Part shown: positions 11,992 through 23,621 of the stretch, piece after piece
Numbering within the stretch: position 1 is the first letter of the stretch
Layout: each line of letters begins with the position of its first letter
NCBI GenBank assembly: GCA_011800155.1
Contig: CM022368.1
Coordinates: 2,232,001 to 2,296,000, forward strand
Origin: Flammulina velutipes
Lineage: Eukaryota > Basidiomycota > Agaricomycetes > Agaricales > Physalacriaceae
Direction of reading: 5' to 3'
Length of the DNA stretch: 64,000 bases
Made by a program: the position numbers and the translations under genes
Notes under the pieces: generated by a model
What the model was told of the DNA's origin: nothing
Databases searched by the model: none
Seen by the model: only the letters and a program-made list of their open reading frames with translations

Positions 11992-12997
11992 ATGTCCCCG
12001 AAACTTGTCGTCGTATTTGGTGCCACTGGCAAACAAGGCGGATCCGTTGTTGACGCCTTATTGAAGAGCTCGGAATCTTACTCAGTACGAGCTGTCACTC
12101 GTAATCCCGACACCGATAAAGCACGCGCGCTCGCTGCTCAAGGCGTCGAAGTCGTCGCTGGTGATCTGGACGACTACGATAGCCTTCTGAAAGCCTTCGA
12201 TGTGCTCATTATCTGTATCTCCACATATTCATGATGACTGACTTACCATCCAGGGCGCTTACGCCGCGTTCGGCGTCACCGATTTCTGGACCACATTCGC
12301 CACGACTCAAGACAGCGAGCAATCGTATCACACAGAGTACGAACAAGGCAAGCGTCTCGCCGACGCCGCCGCCACCACTCCTACTCTCAAACACTATGTC
12401 TGGAGCACAATCCCCTCGGTCAACAAATCCGTCCCTCACTTCCTCAGTAAGGTCCGCATCGACGAGTATATCACCTCGAAGCCAGCGCTGGCAAAGATCA
12501 CCACTTACTTGATCATCGGTTACTACGCTTCCAATCTCGTGGATTTCGATTCTCCGAAATTGGTGGGAGGAAAATACGTGTGGAAGCAAGTAGGAAGGCC
12601 ACACGGGGTCATACCAATAGCAGGTCACACGCAGGTTAATTGCGGCTTGCTCGTTGAGGCCATATTGCGCCAACCCGACCTCACCAAAGGAAAGGCCGTC
12701 CCGGGCTTTGTCGCAAACACATTCGAAGAGATAGTGCAACTCTGGGGCAAGGTCGTCGGGAGGGAGGTGGAATTCATCCAATTGCCATTTGACGAATATG
12801 TGAACCAGTTTCCTTTCGGCCCAAACTATGGCACGGAGATTGGGTTGAATATGGCGTACTTTGATAAGTACGGATTGGAGGGATTTGTCAAGCCTGGGGT
12901 CGAGGTTGTGACGAAGGAGCAGCTCGGAATCAAGGGATGGGTGGGCACGGAGGAGGCCTTTCGTGTCATTGACTGGAGTTCGGTCTTAGCAAAGTAG
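11992..12997 (+). CDS. NmrA-like NAD(P)-binding protein
   Basis: Two exons (11992-12201, 12254-12997) give 317 residues, full length for the NmrA/HSCARG family. The Rossmann fold starts with VVFGATGKQGGSVVDALL (GxxGxxG) and continues with VRAVTRNPDTDKARAL, VEVVAGDLDDYDSL and, after the intron, GAYAAFGVTDFW, a family hallmark. The downstream segment HYVWSTIPSVNKS takes the place of the Ser-Tyr-Lys catalytic site of true SDRs, so the family usually senses NAD(P)/NAD(P)H or regulates transcription factors. The intron donor (GTGCTC) is weak but is the only one that restores the conserved glycine-rich turn. Not a dedicated NmrA nitrogen regulator by context. Confidence 0.88.
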
Positions 12998-13132
12998 AAA
13001 TGTTTGTGAACGCTAGATCCGTTATGGGTATGCACAGAAGAGGCACCAGGAGGTATTTCAGAGCAATTGTATAAAGCCAAGTTGGTGAATGTGAGCGCCA
13101 CCGTCAATTTCTTTTTGGAGAGCGTGTCTGTT

Positions 13133-14229
13133 CTACAACAATACCAACTGAACTTTTCCGGTTTGAAGTGCGGTCATGACCTTCGGACATCCTAATACTG
13201 TCTTGAATATTTCGTCCCTTGTCTCCGGTATATCGAGTAGGGTACGAGTCTTCGCATCTCGGAACGATACATCCAACATGATATGGGATAAAGCCGATAT
13301 TGACAGCGCGTCTGGAAATCGGTCAGTTGCAGTATACTACACGATACAGCGGCAACAGACCTGTTTCACACAGAAGCTTCCCTATCCTACCGGGCGTACC
13401 AACGGCGGAGCCAACTTTCGTTCGTTTTAGATAAGTGGCATGTTCAGAGAGTTTGAAGTGCCTGGCGAAGAGTTTGGCCACTTCACCGCCCTTGTCTCCG
13501 CGTAGCTTTGTATCTTTCAAGATACGTGTGACGTCTGCGACACGAAGGGCAGCACCAGAGACGAACAGTAGTGTTGGTGATCCATTTGCCTTTGATTTTT
13601 GTCCCAGTCGCGTGTGTAGTGAAGGAAGACCTGTCCACTGATATCAGTTATTTCTTTGCAGGTCTAACATGGAGGCTGACTCTTCATTATGAAATCGACT
13701 AGATGATCGAGAGTCCGAGGACCGGTCCAAGCTGTGGTGTCCGATATAGCAGAGGCTGGTAGAAATGGGCTGTCAGGAAAGACGTTCGGAAGAAAGATTG
13801 ATGGGTCGCCAACCAGGTATTCGTCGGTCCTCCAGCTCGATTTCGGAAAGATCGGGAAATGTTTTCTTCTGTAACGCAAGAAGGTAGTCACTAATTTCAG
13901 AAGGCGGTTGAGCAGCAATGTAATAGATATTGGTAGGCAATGGCGGGGCTTCAGCGAGCTTTCTTTTCTAGAATCAGAGTCAGCGTGCCGTTCAGAGCAG
14001 TCAATGATGATACCTTTACCTTGCGCTCTTTCTCCTTTTCTCTCCGTTTCCGTTTCTTGTCTGCTGCGTTGGCTGTACTGGGTCCAGCTTGGAGGGGTTC
14101 CTGCGCGGCACTGTCTTCGATCTCTTCGCTGAGGTAGCCACCTGTGTCTTCTACTTCAGCAGCTGGTGTTTCCGATTCAAAGTCATTGAGAATAAGGTTG
14201 TCGTCTAGATCGTCTCCTCCAGTGGCCAT
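13133..14229 (-). CDS. CMS1: CMS1-like nucleolar protein (ribosomal small subunit)
   Basis: Five exons (14229-14014, 13967-13814, 13755-13681, 13630-13361, 13311-13133) give 297 residues. An acidic N-terminus leads to a very basic cluster (DKKRKRREKEKERKVK), then the conserved core: PPLPTNIYYIAAQPPSEIS, DYLLALQKKTFPDLSEIELE, TWTGPRTLDH-like, then LFVSGAALRVADVTRILK and GTPGRIGKLL, the last two resembling degenerate RNA-helicase motifs typical of Cms1. Yeast Cms1 associates with the 90S pre-ribosome, so a nucleolar role in 40S assembly is the likely job. Splice sites were chosen by frame; every intron phase closes. Shares a 140 bp promoter region with the ERI1-like gene. Confidence 0.85.
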
Positions 14230-14369
14230 TGCGGTGTAGATGGTAGTAAAAACAAAGTAATTTGATCGAGAGTGCTTAAATTATTTTCCACGTGGTTGCA
14301 CCCGGCCCGCAGATTCCTTGAACCTAACGTCCACGACTTGTCCCAACGCCCCAACTCTCGAATGTCAAT

Positions 14370-15483
14370 ATGATCCTGTATCTTGTACTTGTGCTTATCC
14401 TTCTTGTGGCTGGCCTAAAATTCCTCCAAAATCAGCGTGTCAAATATCTTCAAGGTCATACAGCTCGCCATGAGTCCGGCACACCTCCCAGTAAACAGCA
14501 GGAAAAATGTGTCAGGCAGCCCTTCGATGCCTATCTTGTCGTAGACTTCGAAGGTACTTGTCAAGAAAACTCTGATTTTAACTACCCAAACGAAATTATC
14601 GTGAATCCAAACACGTTCATCCCTTTCCGTCATTCTCATCCCGTTCTCAGGAATTCCCCATAATTCTGTTACGTTGGGCAAACAAGGAGCAGGATGGCAC
14701 AGCGAGTCAGCTCACCGTGGAAGCCGAATTTCACACATTTGTTCGTCCAACTTGGAGGCCTGAACTATCCGATTTTTGTACGACGTTGACGGGGATCACA
14801 CAGGTGCGCATATCTATTTGTGTCTAAGTAAACGGGAATGAACAGAGAGCAGGGCCAAGTGGACGCTGCACCTACTTTCTTGGAAGCCCTCCCTCTCGTT
14901 CATCAGTTTCTGGTGAAACACAAACTGATTGACCAGGACAGTAGTAAAGCTATACAGCGTTATTGCTGGTGCACCGATGGTCCTTGGGATTTTCGAGATC
15001 ATCTAGTTAAGCAGTGCTTCATGTCCAAGGTGAGTCAGTGACATCGTTCGTGTAAAAGTCTGACACGTTTTGTAGATCGCCGTTCCAACCTGGTTCTGTC
15101 GCAATCTCGTCAATTCGAGAAAACTTGTCGGTTCATATGTTCGCTCCCAGGTACTCCATGCCCATGCATTTTCAACTACAATTACTAACACCTACACGAG
15201 CATCAACTGACACGGTCGTTATCCATAATACAACAACTTGATGCATTGGATCTTCCTCGCTTTGAAGGGAAGCCTCATTCCGGCCTAGATGTCAGCTCTT
15301 TCGCTCAATATCTTCATCTCCCGACAATGATATAAACTTCTTTAGGATTCCAGGAATATAGCCAAAATTGTCATCGAGCTAGCTAGACGCGGAATCTCTT
15401 TGTACCCCAACGAGCGGGTTGACCCTAGTCGGCGATGGCCTTGGATGGGAAAAGCTGGAAGAGTGTTGGAAGACCGGATCTGA
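14370..15483 (+). CDS. ERI1-like DEDDh 3'-5' exoribonuclease, membrane-anchored
   Basis: Six exons (14370-14600, 14651-14803, 14850-15029, 15076-15150, 15201-15290, 15346-15483) give 288 residues. The exonuclease fold carries Exo I VVDFEGTC (Asp/Glu pair), Exo II around WCTDGPWDFRDHL, and Exo III KPHSGLDDSRNIAKI (His and Asp of DEDDh). This is the ERI1/Snipper subgroup, which trims structured RNA 3' ends (histone mRNA, 5.8S rRNA, small RNAs). Unlike cytosolic ERI1, residues 1-17 are almost wholly hydrophobic (ILYLVLVLILLVAGLKF), a signal anchor or mitochondrial/ER membrane segment. No SAP domain is present. The fifth exon begins at an acceptor without a strong pyrimidine tract, so that boundary is the least certain. 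Confidence 0.85.
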
Positions 15484-15585
15484 AAGGCCTTTCTATCAAT
15501 GACAGGAAGTGTGTATGTGCGGACCGATATTCCCCCATTTTTCTTTCTATAACACTCTCGAACCAACAGTGGCAATCTCCAAGAA

Positions 15586-16877
15586 ATGGATTCCTCCCCC
15601 ACAGAGATTGTCGATTCCATCCTACGAGAAATCATTCTAGAGGACACAGAATGGGATCCCAACGACTTCGAAAGGATACCAAAACAATCCTTCACACGCA
15701 CGTTAAAACATGTATGTCCTCGGTGGCGCGATATCTTGACGGCTATGCCTGTAGTTTGGGCAGATATCCGTATCTTCGACTTCTGCCTTCCCCAGGTTGA
15801 CACAGTTCGCCTTGCGATATCTCGCGCGCATACCGTCCCTCTTCAAATCTGGACATGCCACCCGTCCCCCGTTCTCGCCACCGATATGTGTGCCTTTTCC
15901 CCCCTCTTAGTCGACATCATGGGCGTCTCTGGCAAGTGGCAGGATCTCCGTATCGTCACGGACAGCGAGACCTTCGACCGTATATATGCCCATTCTGCAC
16001 CCAAGAACCCACCTTTACGGGGTCCTCGAGCTCATCGGCTCAGCGAACTCACAATCCAGTAAATCAGGCCTTCGCCTATCTGCCACACCCAAACTACGCC
16101 GTCTCTGCGTCTGGGAATGCCGCCCTGTTTGGGATTACCGCTTCGTATTGTCCTCACCTCGAACACTTAGAGATGAGTTCTCCCCATATGCTCGAAGGCG
16201 TATTGCCATTCCCATTCCTACCGTCATCGGTACCAAGTCCAGTGCCCAACCTACATACGTTACGTATAGGCCTGCGCGAATCTCGTTTTCCCTTTTCAGC
16301 CATCATCGATCTCTTTTCCCACCACTTCCAATCTCTCCATTCCCTTGCTCTATGAGGCGATCAGAAAGAATTCCGTCGGACGAATGATAGATTTTTGCGT
16401 GCGATGGTTCAACTCCCACGCTTCTGCGAATTGACGCTGGTCGATGTCCGGTGGAAAATTCGACCGTGCACGCTGCACAGCACCGTTCGGTCCTTGACAT
16501 TGTTGCACACAGGAGTGTCCTCCCCGTTCATTCTGACTGACGATAACCTCATATCTGTCTTTCCCCGTGTTGGAAGGCTTGTGCTGGAAGGCTTTCCCCC
16601 GTGGGGCTTGCTTTCTGCACTCAAGCGTAGTGGTACGCTCCCAGCGCTGACTACACTCTCCTTGAGGAGAGGGAGAAACTCAAATGATGGACAACTCGAT
16701 CTTGGAAAGATCCGTAAGTGGGTGGAATGTCGTAGGGCTTTGGGGTATGCGTTAACGACGTTAGAGCTGGATTCGTCGGATAACCTGGATGCTTTCTGGA
16801 TAATGTTGGTGTATGACTTGAGTATCTCTTTCAGTAATGTGTACATTGTTGAGGCTTCTAGCTGTCAAAGCAGCTAA
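15586..16877 (+). pseudogene. decayed F-box/LRR-like gene
   Basis: Coding similarity jumps between three frames. 15586-16062 reads as an F-box-like start (SFTRTLKHVCPRWRDILTAM, then MPVVWADIRIF) as in agaricomycete F-box proteins. At about 16060 that frame hits TAA, while good LRR-like sequence (TPKLRRLCVWEC) continues in another frame to about 16120, and a third frame then carries ITASYCPHLEHLEM and PNLHTLRIGL. That frame has an in-frame TGA at 16353-16355 before a further leucine-rich block (FCELTLVDVRW, LPALTTLSLRRG) to 16877. No intron pair I tried repairs all three breaks. Either a pseudogene with two frameshifts and a stop, or sequencing indels. Confidence 0.6.
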
Positions 16878-17042
16878 AGTACCGACCGAATACATGCTTC
16901 TACACTATGAACATCGTTGATTGAATCTAAAACAACGTAGACGTAATATGATATGTACTAAGAGGTCTAAATAGAGTAATCTAAGAGCATGTTGACTGTG
17001 ATGATAGTGCTTCCAATGTTCCAGTGCGTAAGATTAGAGAAA

Positions 17043-19207
17043 TCATGTCTTCTTTTTCCTTGGTGATACCATTTCCTCGTCATCTCCCTTCCTCGTCCTC
17101 TTCTTTGATGGTGTGCCAGGAGGGCAAAAGGCAGGTCGGACCGTTGTGAACTGGTTGATATCGAAGGAACCGGCAGATACAGTACGTCCGAAACTCCTAG
17201 TTTGTTGGCGGGGTGTTGAAGGCAATTCCACCACCTCGGGGTTCATCTTCCTGAGAATGGCACGATAGCCAGCCTGAACGTTATAGAAGTATCTAAGAAC
17301 AGTGAGCTTCCCGGAGCATAGATGAAAAGATAGATATCATACTTCGGCTCTTTGGTATACACCCGCAGCATATACTCTCCAAAGACAGAGGGCATTAGAC
17401 TTGAATAATCTCCAGGTTGCGCGGTGAGCGCCACTAGGGCACGTCAGATGAAGAACACATAGATATGAATGAATCATACCATTTGGACGTGACTTCGAGT
17501 AGAACTTGACCTTCAAGATAGGGTTTTCGTCCATCATCCCGTAATGCATTGGGGACAGGGATACAATAACGTCGTCTGGTGTCATAAGAACAGGATCGAT
17601 GAGCGGATAGCTTTGACGAAGAACATCGCTTTCGTCGTCATCTCTGTTGTTGTCCACGTCCATGGCATGGTTGTTGTGCGCGTTGTTCACGTAGTCCTCC
17701 TTGGCTTCCTCGACAATCCGTTCGGAGGTTACACAGCGCTCAAATATCTCCTTATCTGCCCAGGCGACGACCTTGTAGTCAACACTCTTGTAAAGGTCTC
17801 GATTCTTGATCCTGTCGAAGATTGCACGGGCTTCAGAAAAACGCTGGGGAATCGTCAGCGGGAATATAAAGCTGGGGGGATGTGCTTACGTTGTCGGTTT
17901 CTGCCTGGTATTCAATCTGAGCCATGATGTCGTCTGTCAGGAAGGTAAACAGCTTGGGATCGAAGACTTTGGATGCGATGTCTGTATGCTTTTGGGCTGC
18001 CTTGAGCCCGTCGATGATCATATATTCGATGGCCTTCGCTGTATAACCATGAGGACATATTTACAGAGAGAGAGAGAGAGATGCTTCAGAAACTGACCTG
18101 TTTTGTGGTTATATATTGTCTTGTGAAGACGAAAGCGGGTGTTGTAAATCTCGTAGATATTGTTAATATCCTTGATATCAAAGCAAATCTCGTCCCCAAT
18201 AACTCGAGCAGAGTTCAGCAACCTAGAACAGGTTCATGCGCGTGCACCAAAGTCATGAATTACACTCGTACCTGCGTAGGTTGATCTTTATTGGTTCGCC
18301 AATCATGTGCGAATCACGAACGAAATAATCCCACCTAGGTGCGATCAGCACTGAGTATCGTAGGTTTATGGAAGGAGTACCGATCGACATCCAGACCATT
18401 GCGCTTGTTGGCAACAATGTCGAAGAGGAACTTCTTCTCTGATCTGATTCTTGTGAGTTTAGCTCAAGTCCATGCATAATGGTACGCACTGTTCACAGCG
18501 TGTCTTCTCACCAGCAATCAAGTCTTTGATGAACAGTACATCCGCAGGAGCCATTTCAATCTTATTCGTAGCGATGAGATGGTCGAGCATGAGTTCTGAG
18601 CCTTGCTCGTGTTTCCAAGGTCGGTCTGGTCTAAACAAAGGTCAGATGTGGGTAGGAAAAGTGACGAATGTGAGACGCACAGGACTGCAGGCATAAACAT
18701 GTTGTCCCATACGTGAGACCACGGGCCGTGTCCGAGGTCATGACATAGAGCAGCGAGGACGACACATTCGACGTCGCGATCGGTGATTCCCAATTCGGGC
18801 TGCTTCAGCTTTAACGTGGTAACAAGTGTTTGAGCGAGGTGGGCAACACCTATTGAAGCAGCGTAAGTATAAGAGGAGAGATAATAGGCGTGAACGCACC
18901 GAGACAGTGTTCAAATCGGTTATGCGAGGCTCCAGGCCAGACATAGTAGGACGTGCCCAGTTGTTTGATAGAGCGGAGGCGCTGGAATTGTCGACTAGGA
19001 GTTTGTCAAGAAAGACAAAATGCCGGTCGTGGGTGACATACGTATCAATGAAAAGAGACATTTTATTGGTAACCTCGACTGAACCAATGGAGAGTGAGCT
19101 ATCACTCCAAGAATAATGAAGTCATGTAACGCACTAAGGTCGTGAATAGGATCCTTGATAGACCTCTGAGCATCCTGAATAATTGAGGCATACACGTTCG
19201 TCGACAT
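17043..19207 (-). CDS. SAMHD1-type HD-domain dNTP triphosphohydrolase
   Basis: Twelve exons (19207-19135, 19078-19042, 18994-18900, 18849-18681, 18630-18512, 18438-18381, 18334-18272, 18222-18098, 18038-17890, 17843-17480, 17433-17343, 17292-17043) give 530 residues with every phase closed. SAMHD1 family landmarks: [36 protein letters not shown] (first HD ligand His), [15 protein letters not shown] (His-Asp pair plus downstream His) and [14 protein letters not shown] (last Asp ligand). It should hydrolyse dNTPs to deoxynucleosides and triphosphate, controlling nucleotide pools. The SAM domain of the animal enzyme is absent; the protein begins directly at KDPIHD. The C-terminus has a basic motif ([16 protein letters not shown]) suggesting nuclear import. 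One intron holds a short (GA)n run. Confidence 0.92.
18065..18080. repeat. (AG)8 microsatellite in a SAMHD1 intron
   Basis: Uninterrupted dinucleotide repeat in the intron between exons 8 and 9. On the coding strand it forms a CT-rich tract upstream of the acceptor, so it may act as an extended pyrimidine tract. Confidence 0.8.
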
Positions 19208-19400
19208 GGCGCGTAGCGTAGCCAGCTGTAGCGCTCGATGAAGTCAAGATGGCGGTGAAAGGACACGAAGAAACGTTATGTGTTACGCCACGTGACGTGA
19301 CCTGAACAACGCGCTCGATAGACTTGACCATAGATGAATGTGAGATAGTATACAAAAATAGTGAAATAACTTAAACAGCTACTATAAGACGGACGTGCCG

Positions 19401-21693
19401 TCATGAAACCTGAGTCTCAGCAAACTCCTTCATCTCCATCAAGTGCTTTGAAACCTCGGCCTTGAACATGGCAATGTCATGACTACTCTTCACAATCGCT
19501 CTGACCGTCTGATCCTTCAACTTGGAAACTTTCTCAGTTTGTTCTTGATACCTAATGTAGAGTAAGCGGCCTGTCCCATATTCTTAAAGAAAAGGTGACT
19601 TACTCGATTTGTAATGCCTGAAGTCTGTGCTTCGCGCCCATTCCATGAGCTTGTGCCATCTTTCTGGCGTGAGCCAAATCGCGTTCTAGGCGTTCGATCT
19701 CTTTGCTCGCAACGAGCGCTTCTTGTTGAGCGGTCTACCAAAGAAGGATGAGAAAAAGTCGTCAAACAAAAGTTGGGATATCCTACGTCGCGAAGATCAT
19801 CAGCTTGTTGATTTAGCGCAGCAACCTTCTTGTCCAACTCGCTGGTGTCCAGATCAAGATTCTCGCACTCCGTCATGAGCTGGTCCAGCTCGTGATCCGC
19901 CCGTAGGCGCTCGTTCTCCACGTCCGCTCTCTCCATTCGTTTCGTCTCCGCAACAAGGTTCAGATTGGGCTTTATCAGCGTCTTGATATCAGAACCAATA
20001 AGGAGTTGGGATGGGTCAGAGGTAGCAGTATTGAGCTCGAGGACAAAGTTGACCCCTTCCAGAGGCGGAGGGAGTGGAGGGAAAAGTCCCAGTGCCGATA
20101 ACATGGAAGTGTACGTGTCAAGCTCCTCCTCAGTGGAGGTTGCACGGTTGGTTACGTTGACCTCGAGAGACATGACGGCGCTGTGAGTCCTCGCAATATT
20201 TTGCTTGAGATCCTCCAGGTTCCTGGCCAATGTTTCGTGATCAGTCGTCATTCGAATGACCTCCTCTGGGGTGAGGTTCTGGCTCTTGACGACGTCGTTG
20301 AGTCTGTCTAATTCCGAAGCGGCTTGGGCTAGATTATCCTCTGAAGACATCATTAGAACGTGAAAGAAGAAGGAAACATTTGGCCTACCCTTCCGCGCCA
20401 ATTCCGCTTTTTCATGCGCAATGGTGTCGATTATCTTCGTCTTGCGGATATCGTATTGCTTCAAGATCTTCTGGAACTTTTCATGATCCACTTTGAGCAA
20501 ATCTATCTCATTCTGTATCGTGGAGATGGGGGTCTGTTCGTATCGTATGAGCACAGGTAGTACAGAATAGATGTAAGCCATACCGCTGATCGTCGAAGTT
20601 TCTCGTATTCAACCTTTGCTTTGTCAATAGCAGCACGCTTCTCTTCGAGGTCGTCCTGAATGTTTTCATTCTTTTTGTCTAGGCAAGGGCATTAACGTTA
20701 TTCGAGCACGTCGCGAAAACGCTTACTATATCTCCTTTCAAGGTCGATTTTGACCTCCTCCATCTTGTCATCTTGATGTTCAAGCCATAACGAGTACATC
20801 TGTTGATACATCTCAAAGACGAGAGCCTTATGGTCGATGGGATCGTCGAACTCTTCTGGAATGTCGGACGTGATTTGTAGGGTAGGATCTCCGCTTGCAT
20901 GGTAGTGGTGCATATTCTGGTGAACACCGAATATTAGTACGCGTTGGATGAGTGAAGCGCCAACTCACTTCACAGAGTTTTACAAACCAATGTAGAACAC
21001 CCAGCAAAGAAGGCCATGAGTGCATACTTGCTGGAGCGACCAGCCATTTCGAGTCGATTTGAGAGACGTAGGGATATCGGAAATTGGTGATGGTCTGCTT
21101 GAAATAATCCTCTAGCTTCGTCTTGTTTGGATCGGGTAGATTGTACAAGGGGTCCAATGTCAGGATAAGATAGTCGAATATGGAGCGATAGTCTTTGGCT
21201 TGAATGTTGGTCAAGGTAGACATGGAGATGTCGACTCCTGCCTTTTGAAGATAGGCCAGGACATCTTGGCGCATAGTCGATTGGTACGCCTTGTCGCGTA
21301 AAGGACGCGTATCCTTGGTTACCTGAGTGCTGCTAGACGCTGCCGCAGCGCCTGGCCATAATGATGTGCGGCGCGTGCTACTGATGACGAGTTCATTAGT
21401 TCTGTTCGCCAGACAATGAATGAAACGTACTTGTTTAGAGGCGTCCGACCAAAGGTTGGCTTTGACGCGCTCTGCAGCAATGGATTCTGGCCCTGGGAAC
21501 GATACATGGATTGACGATGGCCACCCGAGCCCTGGCCTGAGTATGGCGTCCGCAATGGCCCAGCTAGAGATGGACGTCCGCTGCCACCCAGCGATGGAGC
21601 TGGCTGCCGTTTCGTAGTCGCTGGTACTGGAATGTTCGACCTTCCGCCATGAAAGTCTGGCGGAGGCATCATCGAACGACGATGCGGGTCCAT
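19401..21693 (-). CDS. NDC80: kinetochore protein NDC80 (HEC1)
   Basis: Eight exons (21693-21431, 21380-20969, 20916-20727, 20678-20584, 20533-20389, 20340-19787, 19734-19604, 19551-19401) give 646 residues, usual size for NDC80. A basic Ser/Pro/Arg tail (GSGRPSLAGPLRTPYSGQG) precedes the calponin-homology microtubule-binding domain: RPLRDKAYQSTMRQDVLAYL, FDYLILTLDPLYNLPDPN, YPYVSQIDSKWLVAPASMHS and WPSLLGVLHWFVKLCE. The rest is a long coiled coil rich in Glu/Lys/Arg/Leu heptads that would pair with NUF2. An upstream in-frame ATG at 21732 would add 13 residues. It couples kinetochores to microtubules in mitosis. Divergent from MOG1 with a 157 bp gap. Confidence 0.95.
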
Positions 21694-21850
21694 AATTGAC
21701 GCGTCGCTGTTTGTTGATAAGTTCGATAGCAAGACGCGTGTGTCACATCACGGTCACGCCTTGACTCTTCCTGACTCTTCATCAAATCCGCTCTGCCGAA
21801 CGCCCTCAGAATATAAAGCCTTACAGCTTTCAAGCTTGGATTCCCAAATC

Positions 21851-22479
21851 ATGACCACTAGAGAGCTTTTTGGAGGCGCAATAACCGCTGTAGCACCCAC
21901 CAATCTCATCGATGCCAGGCAAGTGTCATGATGCATACTCGAACATCCTATTCAAGTCTACGGTAGCGACATCCGCCAAGTGCCAGACACCCAAGAGGTG
22001 TTTCTCTATCCAGACTCAAGCATAAGCATCATCGTCGAGATCCTGCAGAGAGTAGAACAATCAGACTATCGCAACGCCGCCAAGTGAAGTGTAACGTCCC
22101 CTCACGTCCATCCGAACATAACCTTGCCTTTAGATTTCATTTCGACTCTCTGGCGCACGATAACTCTGCTACGGATACGAGAGTCGAGAACATCGAACTC
22201 ATCCCGAACGATAGAGGGGACCGAACACCAGCTGTGATCGTACTCTCGGGCGCTCAGCTTATCCAGAAATTCAACCGCACATCCGTGGATGAAGTCTACA
22301 TCCTTATGGCCATCTACCGCGTTGAAGAGAAGAACACAGACGTCGTGGTAACGTTCAATATCCCTGTCGTCGCCGAAGATGGCGGAGGGGTCGGTGCACA
22401 AGGTGTAAACCACGCCCGCCAACAGTTCGAACAATTTAGTCGATCTTTGAAGATCGTCAACTTCGAACTTTTTGCGTAG
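21851..22479 (+). CDS. MOG1: Ran-binding nuclear import factor MOG1
   Basis: Three exons (21851-21918, 21967-22083, 22134-22479) give 176 residues. Conserved MOG1 features: RELFGGAITAVAP at the N-terminus, then, after splicing, DASDIRQVPDTQEVFLYPD and SISIIVEILQRV, the acidic patch that touches Ran. It releases nucleotide from Ran and supports nuclear protein import. The first intron begins GCAAGT, a GC-AG intron: no GT lies in the right phase, and the junction rebuilds the near-invariant SDIRQVPD block. The C-terminal half (VDEVYILMAIYRVEEKNTDV) is typical. Confidence is high because both blocks flank the intron. Confidence 0.9.
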
Positions 22480-22779
22480 GTAACACAGAACAATTCAACA
22501 AAGGGTGTAACATGTCATTCCAAATATGTGATCATGCTTGCTTCAGACGACCACGTATTTGCTAACAGAAATGCGTTTACAACAGGTATGTTGCAAATTT
22601 GCCTTCAAGTTTTCGTTGTACAGAACACATACAGTAACGTTCAGATCAACGCACATAAAGTTAGAGAAGGGTTATCTTTCCTTTGCCACGCACTTTCCAG
22701 TTCAATGAGCAGGCCATTGATTGAACAATTCTACGGCATTGCATAACATCGGACCCCCCATGTCTCATCTGAGGACGTT

Positions 22780-23067
22780 ATGGAACTACCCATAGGCTCC
22801 CTTCGCCCACCTTTGGCTTCGAACAAGTCCGATCTTAACGATGGTATTGAAGACCTCCGTTTGAAGGAAACCCTGGGTGACTTTTTGAGGCGCCGCACGG
22901 CAAATGTCCTACATAATCGTCGAGTACATGGGAAAAACGACTTTACACTGTGCGCCACGCATAATTTGGCCCCCATTATACAAGAAGCAATAGGCCTACA
23001 GCGTGGTTTCGACGAAACGAAGGCATGGAAAAAGGCATATAAAACATGGGAGAAGAGTTTGCGGTAG
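22780..23067 (+). CDS. unrecognised short open frame (95 residues)
   Basis: One ATG-to-stop frame without family resemblance, with acidic-basic alternation (LKETLGDFLRRRTANVLHNR) compatible with a helix. It lies in the 1 kb between MOG1 and the mobile element. It could be the last exon of a small gene, a remnant, or chance; the opposite strand also has an open frame here. Reported only because the gap is otherwise empty. Confidence 0.2.
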   Translation: MELPIGSLRPPLASNKSDLNDGIEDLRLKETLGDFLRRRTANVLHNRRVHGKNDFTLCATHNLAPIIQEAIGLQRGFDETKAWKKAYKTWEKSLR

Positions 23068-23177
23068 TACCTGGATTGTACTGTCGATTGTCGTACGTAT
23101 ATTACCAGGCAAAGGAGGTGGGCAAGTAGTACTCTTTAGACCTGAAAGAAATTCGGGGCACGGGCGATGCCTGTGCT

Positions 23178-23244
23178 TAAACGAAAACTAAACTAAAATA
23201 AAATAAAAATAAAAGAAGGAAGAGAAAAGAGAAAGAGAAAGACG
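23178..23244. repeat. A/G-rich low-complexity tract
   Basis: About 65 bp of nearly pure purine on the + strand (runs of AAAAT, then GAAAGAGAAAG). It lies about 270 bp outside the left candidate terminus of the mobile element. No coding potential. Confidence 0.7.
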
Positions 23245-23510
23245 TCGGAATACACCAAGTCACGTACCTGAACGTATTTGTTCACAGAACGGAGACGATA
23301 GAGGCGACGGTCAACGTGCAACGACCTCCGCACATTGACGTGTATGTAAGCAGATGCCGCTATCAACCGTGCGGTAGCAGCAACAATTATGCTGCCTCAA
23401 TACCTTCTCAAATCGTCCCAATTTTTTTTTCATAGCTTCTTATATATATGTAGTACATGCGATAAATTTTATACGATATTACAAGGATGTCTTGCCCACT
23501 GATAAATCAT

Positions 23511-23550
23511 TTGCTATCGAGCTGCTATCTGCTATCTAGCGGAGTTTCAA
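23511..23550 (+). repeat. left candidate terminal inverted repeat
   Basis: Begins TTGCTATCG, contains AGCTGCTATC and AGCGGAGTTTCAA. Compared with the right repeat it carries an extra TGCTATC unit, so the two ends are not identical. A related palindrome-like sequence (GCTATCAA...GCGGTAGC) lies farther out near 23349-23375, so the true terminus could extend there. Confidence 0.55.
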
Positions 23551-23621
23551 TATGGCATCACAAACGATTCGGCCGCTTACCAAACGCACGCACTTCACTC
23601 TTCAACATCGATGTTCAACGT

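Noticed and set aside
17043..21693. Idea that SAMHD1 and NDC80 form a functional cluster because of tandem head-to-tail arrangement
   Set aside because: Separate promoter space (194 bp) and unrelated pathways; fungal gene neighbours are usually not functionally linked.
22528..22746. 72-residue frame downstream of MOG1
   Set aside because: Very biased composition for a noncoding AT-rich 3' region, no splice link to the 95-residue frame that follows.
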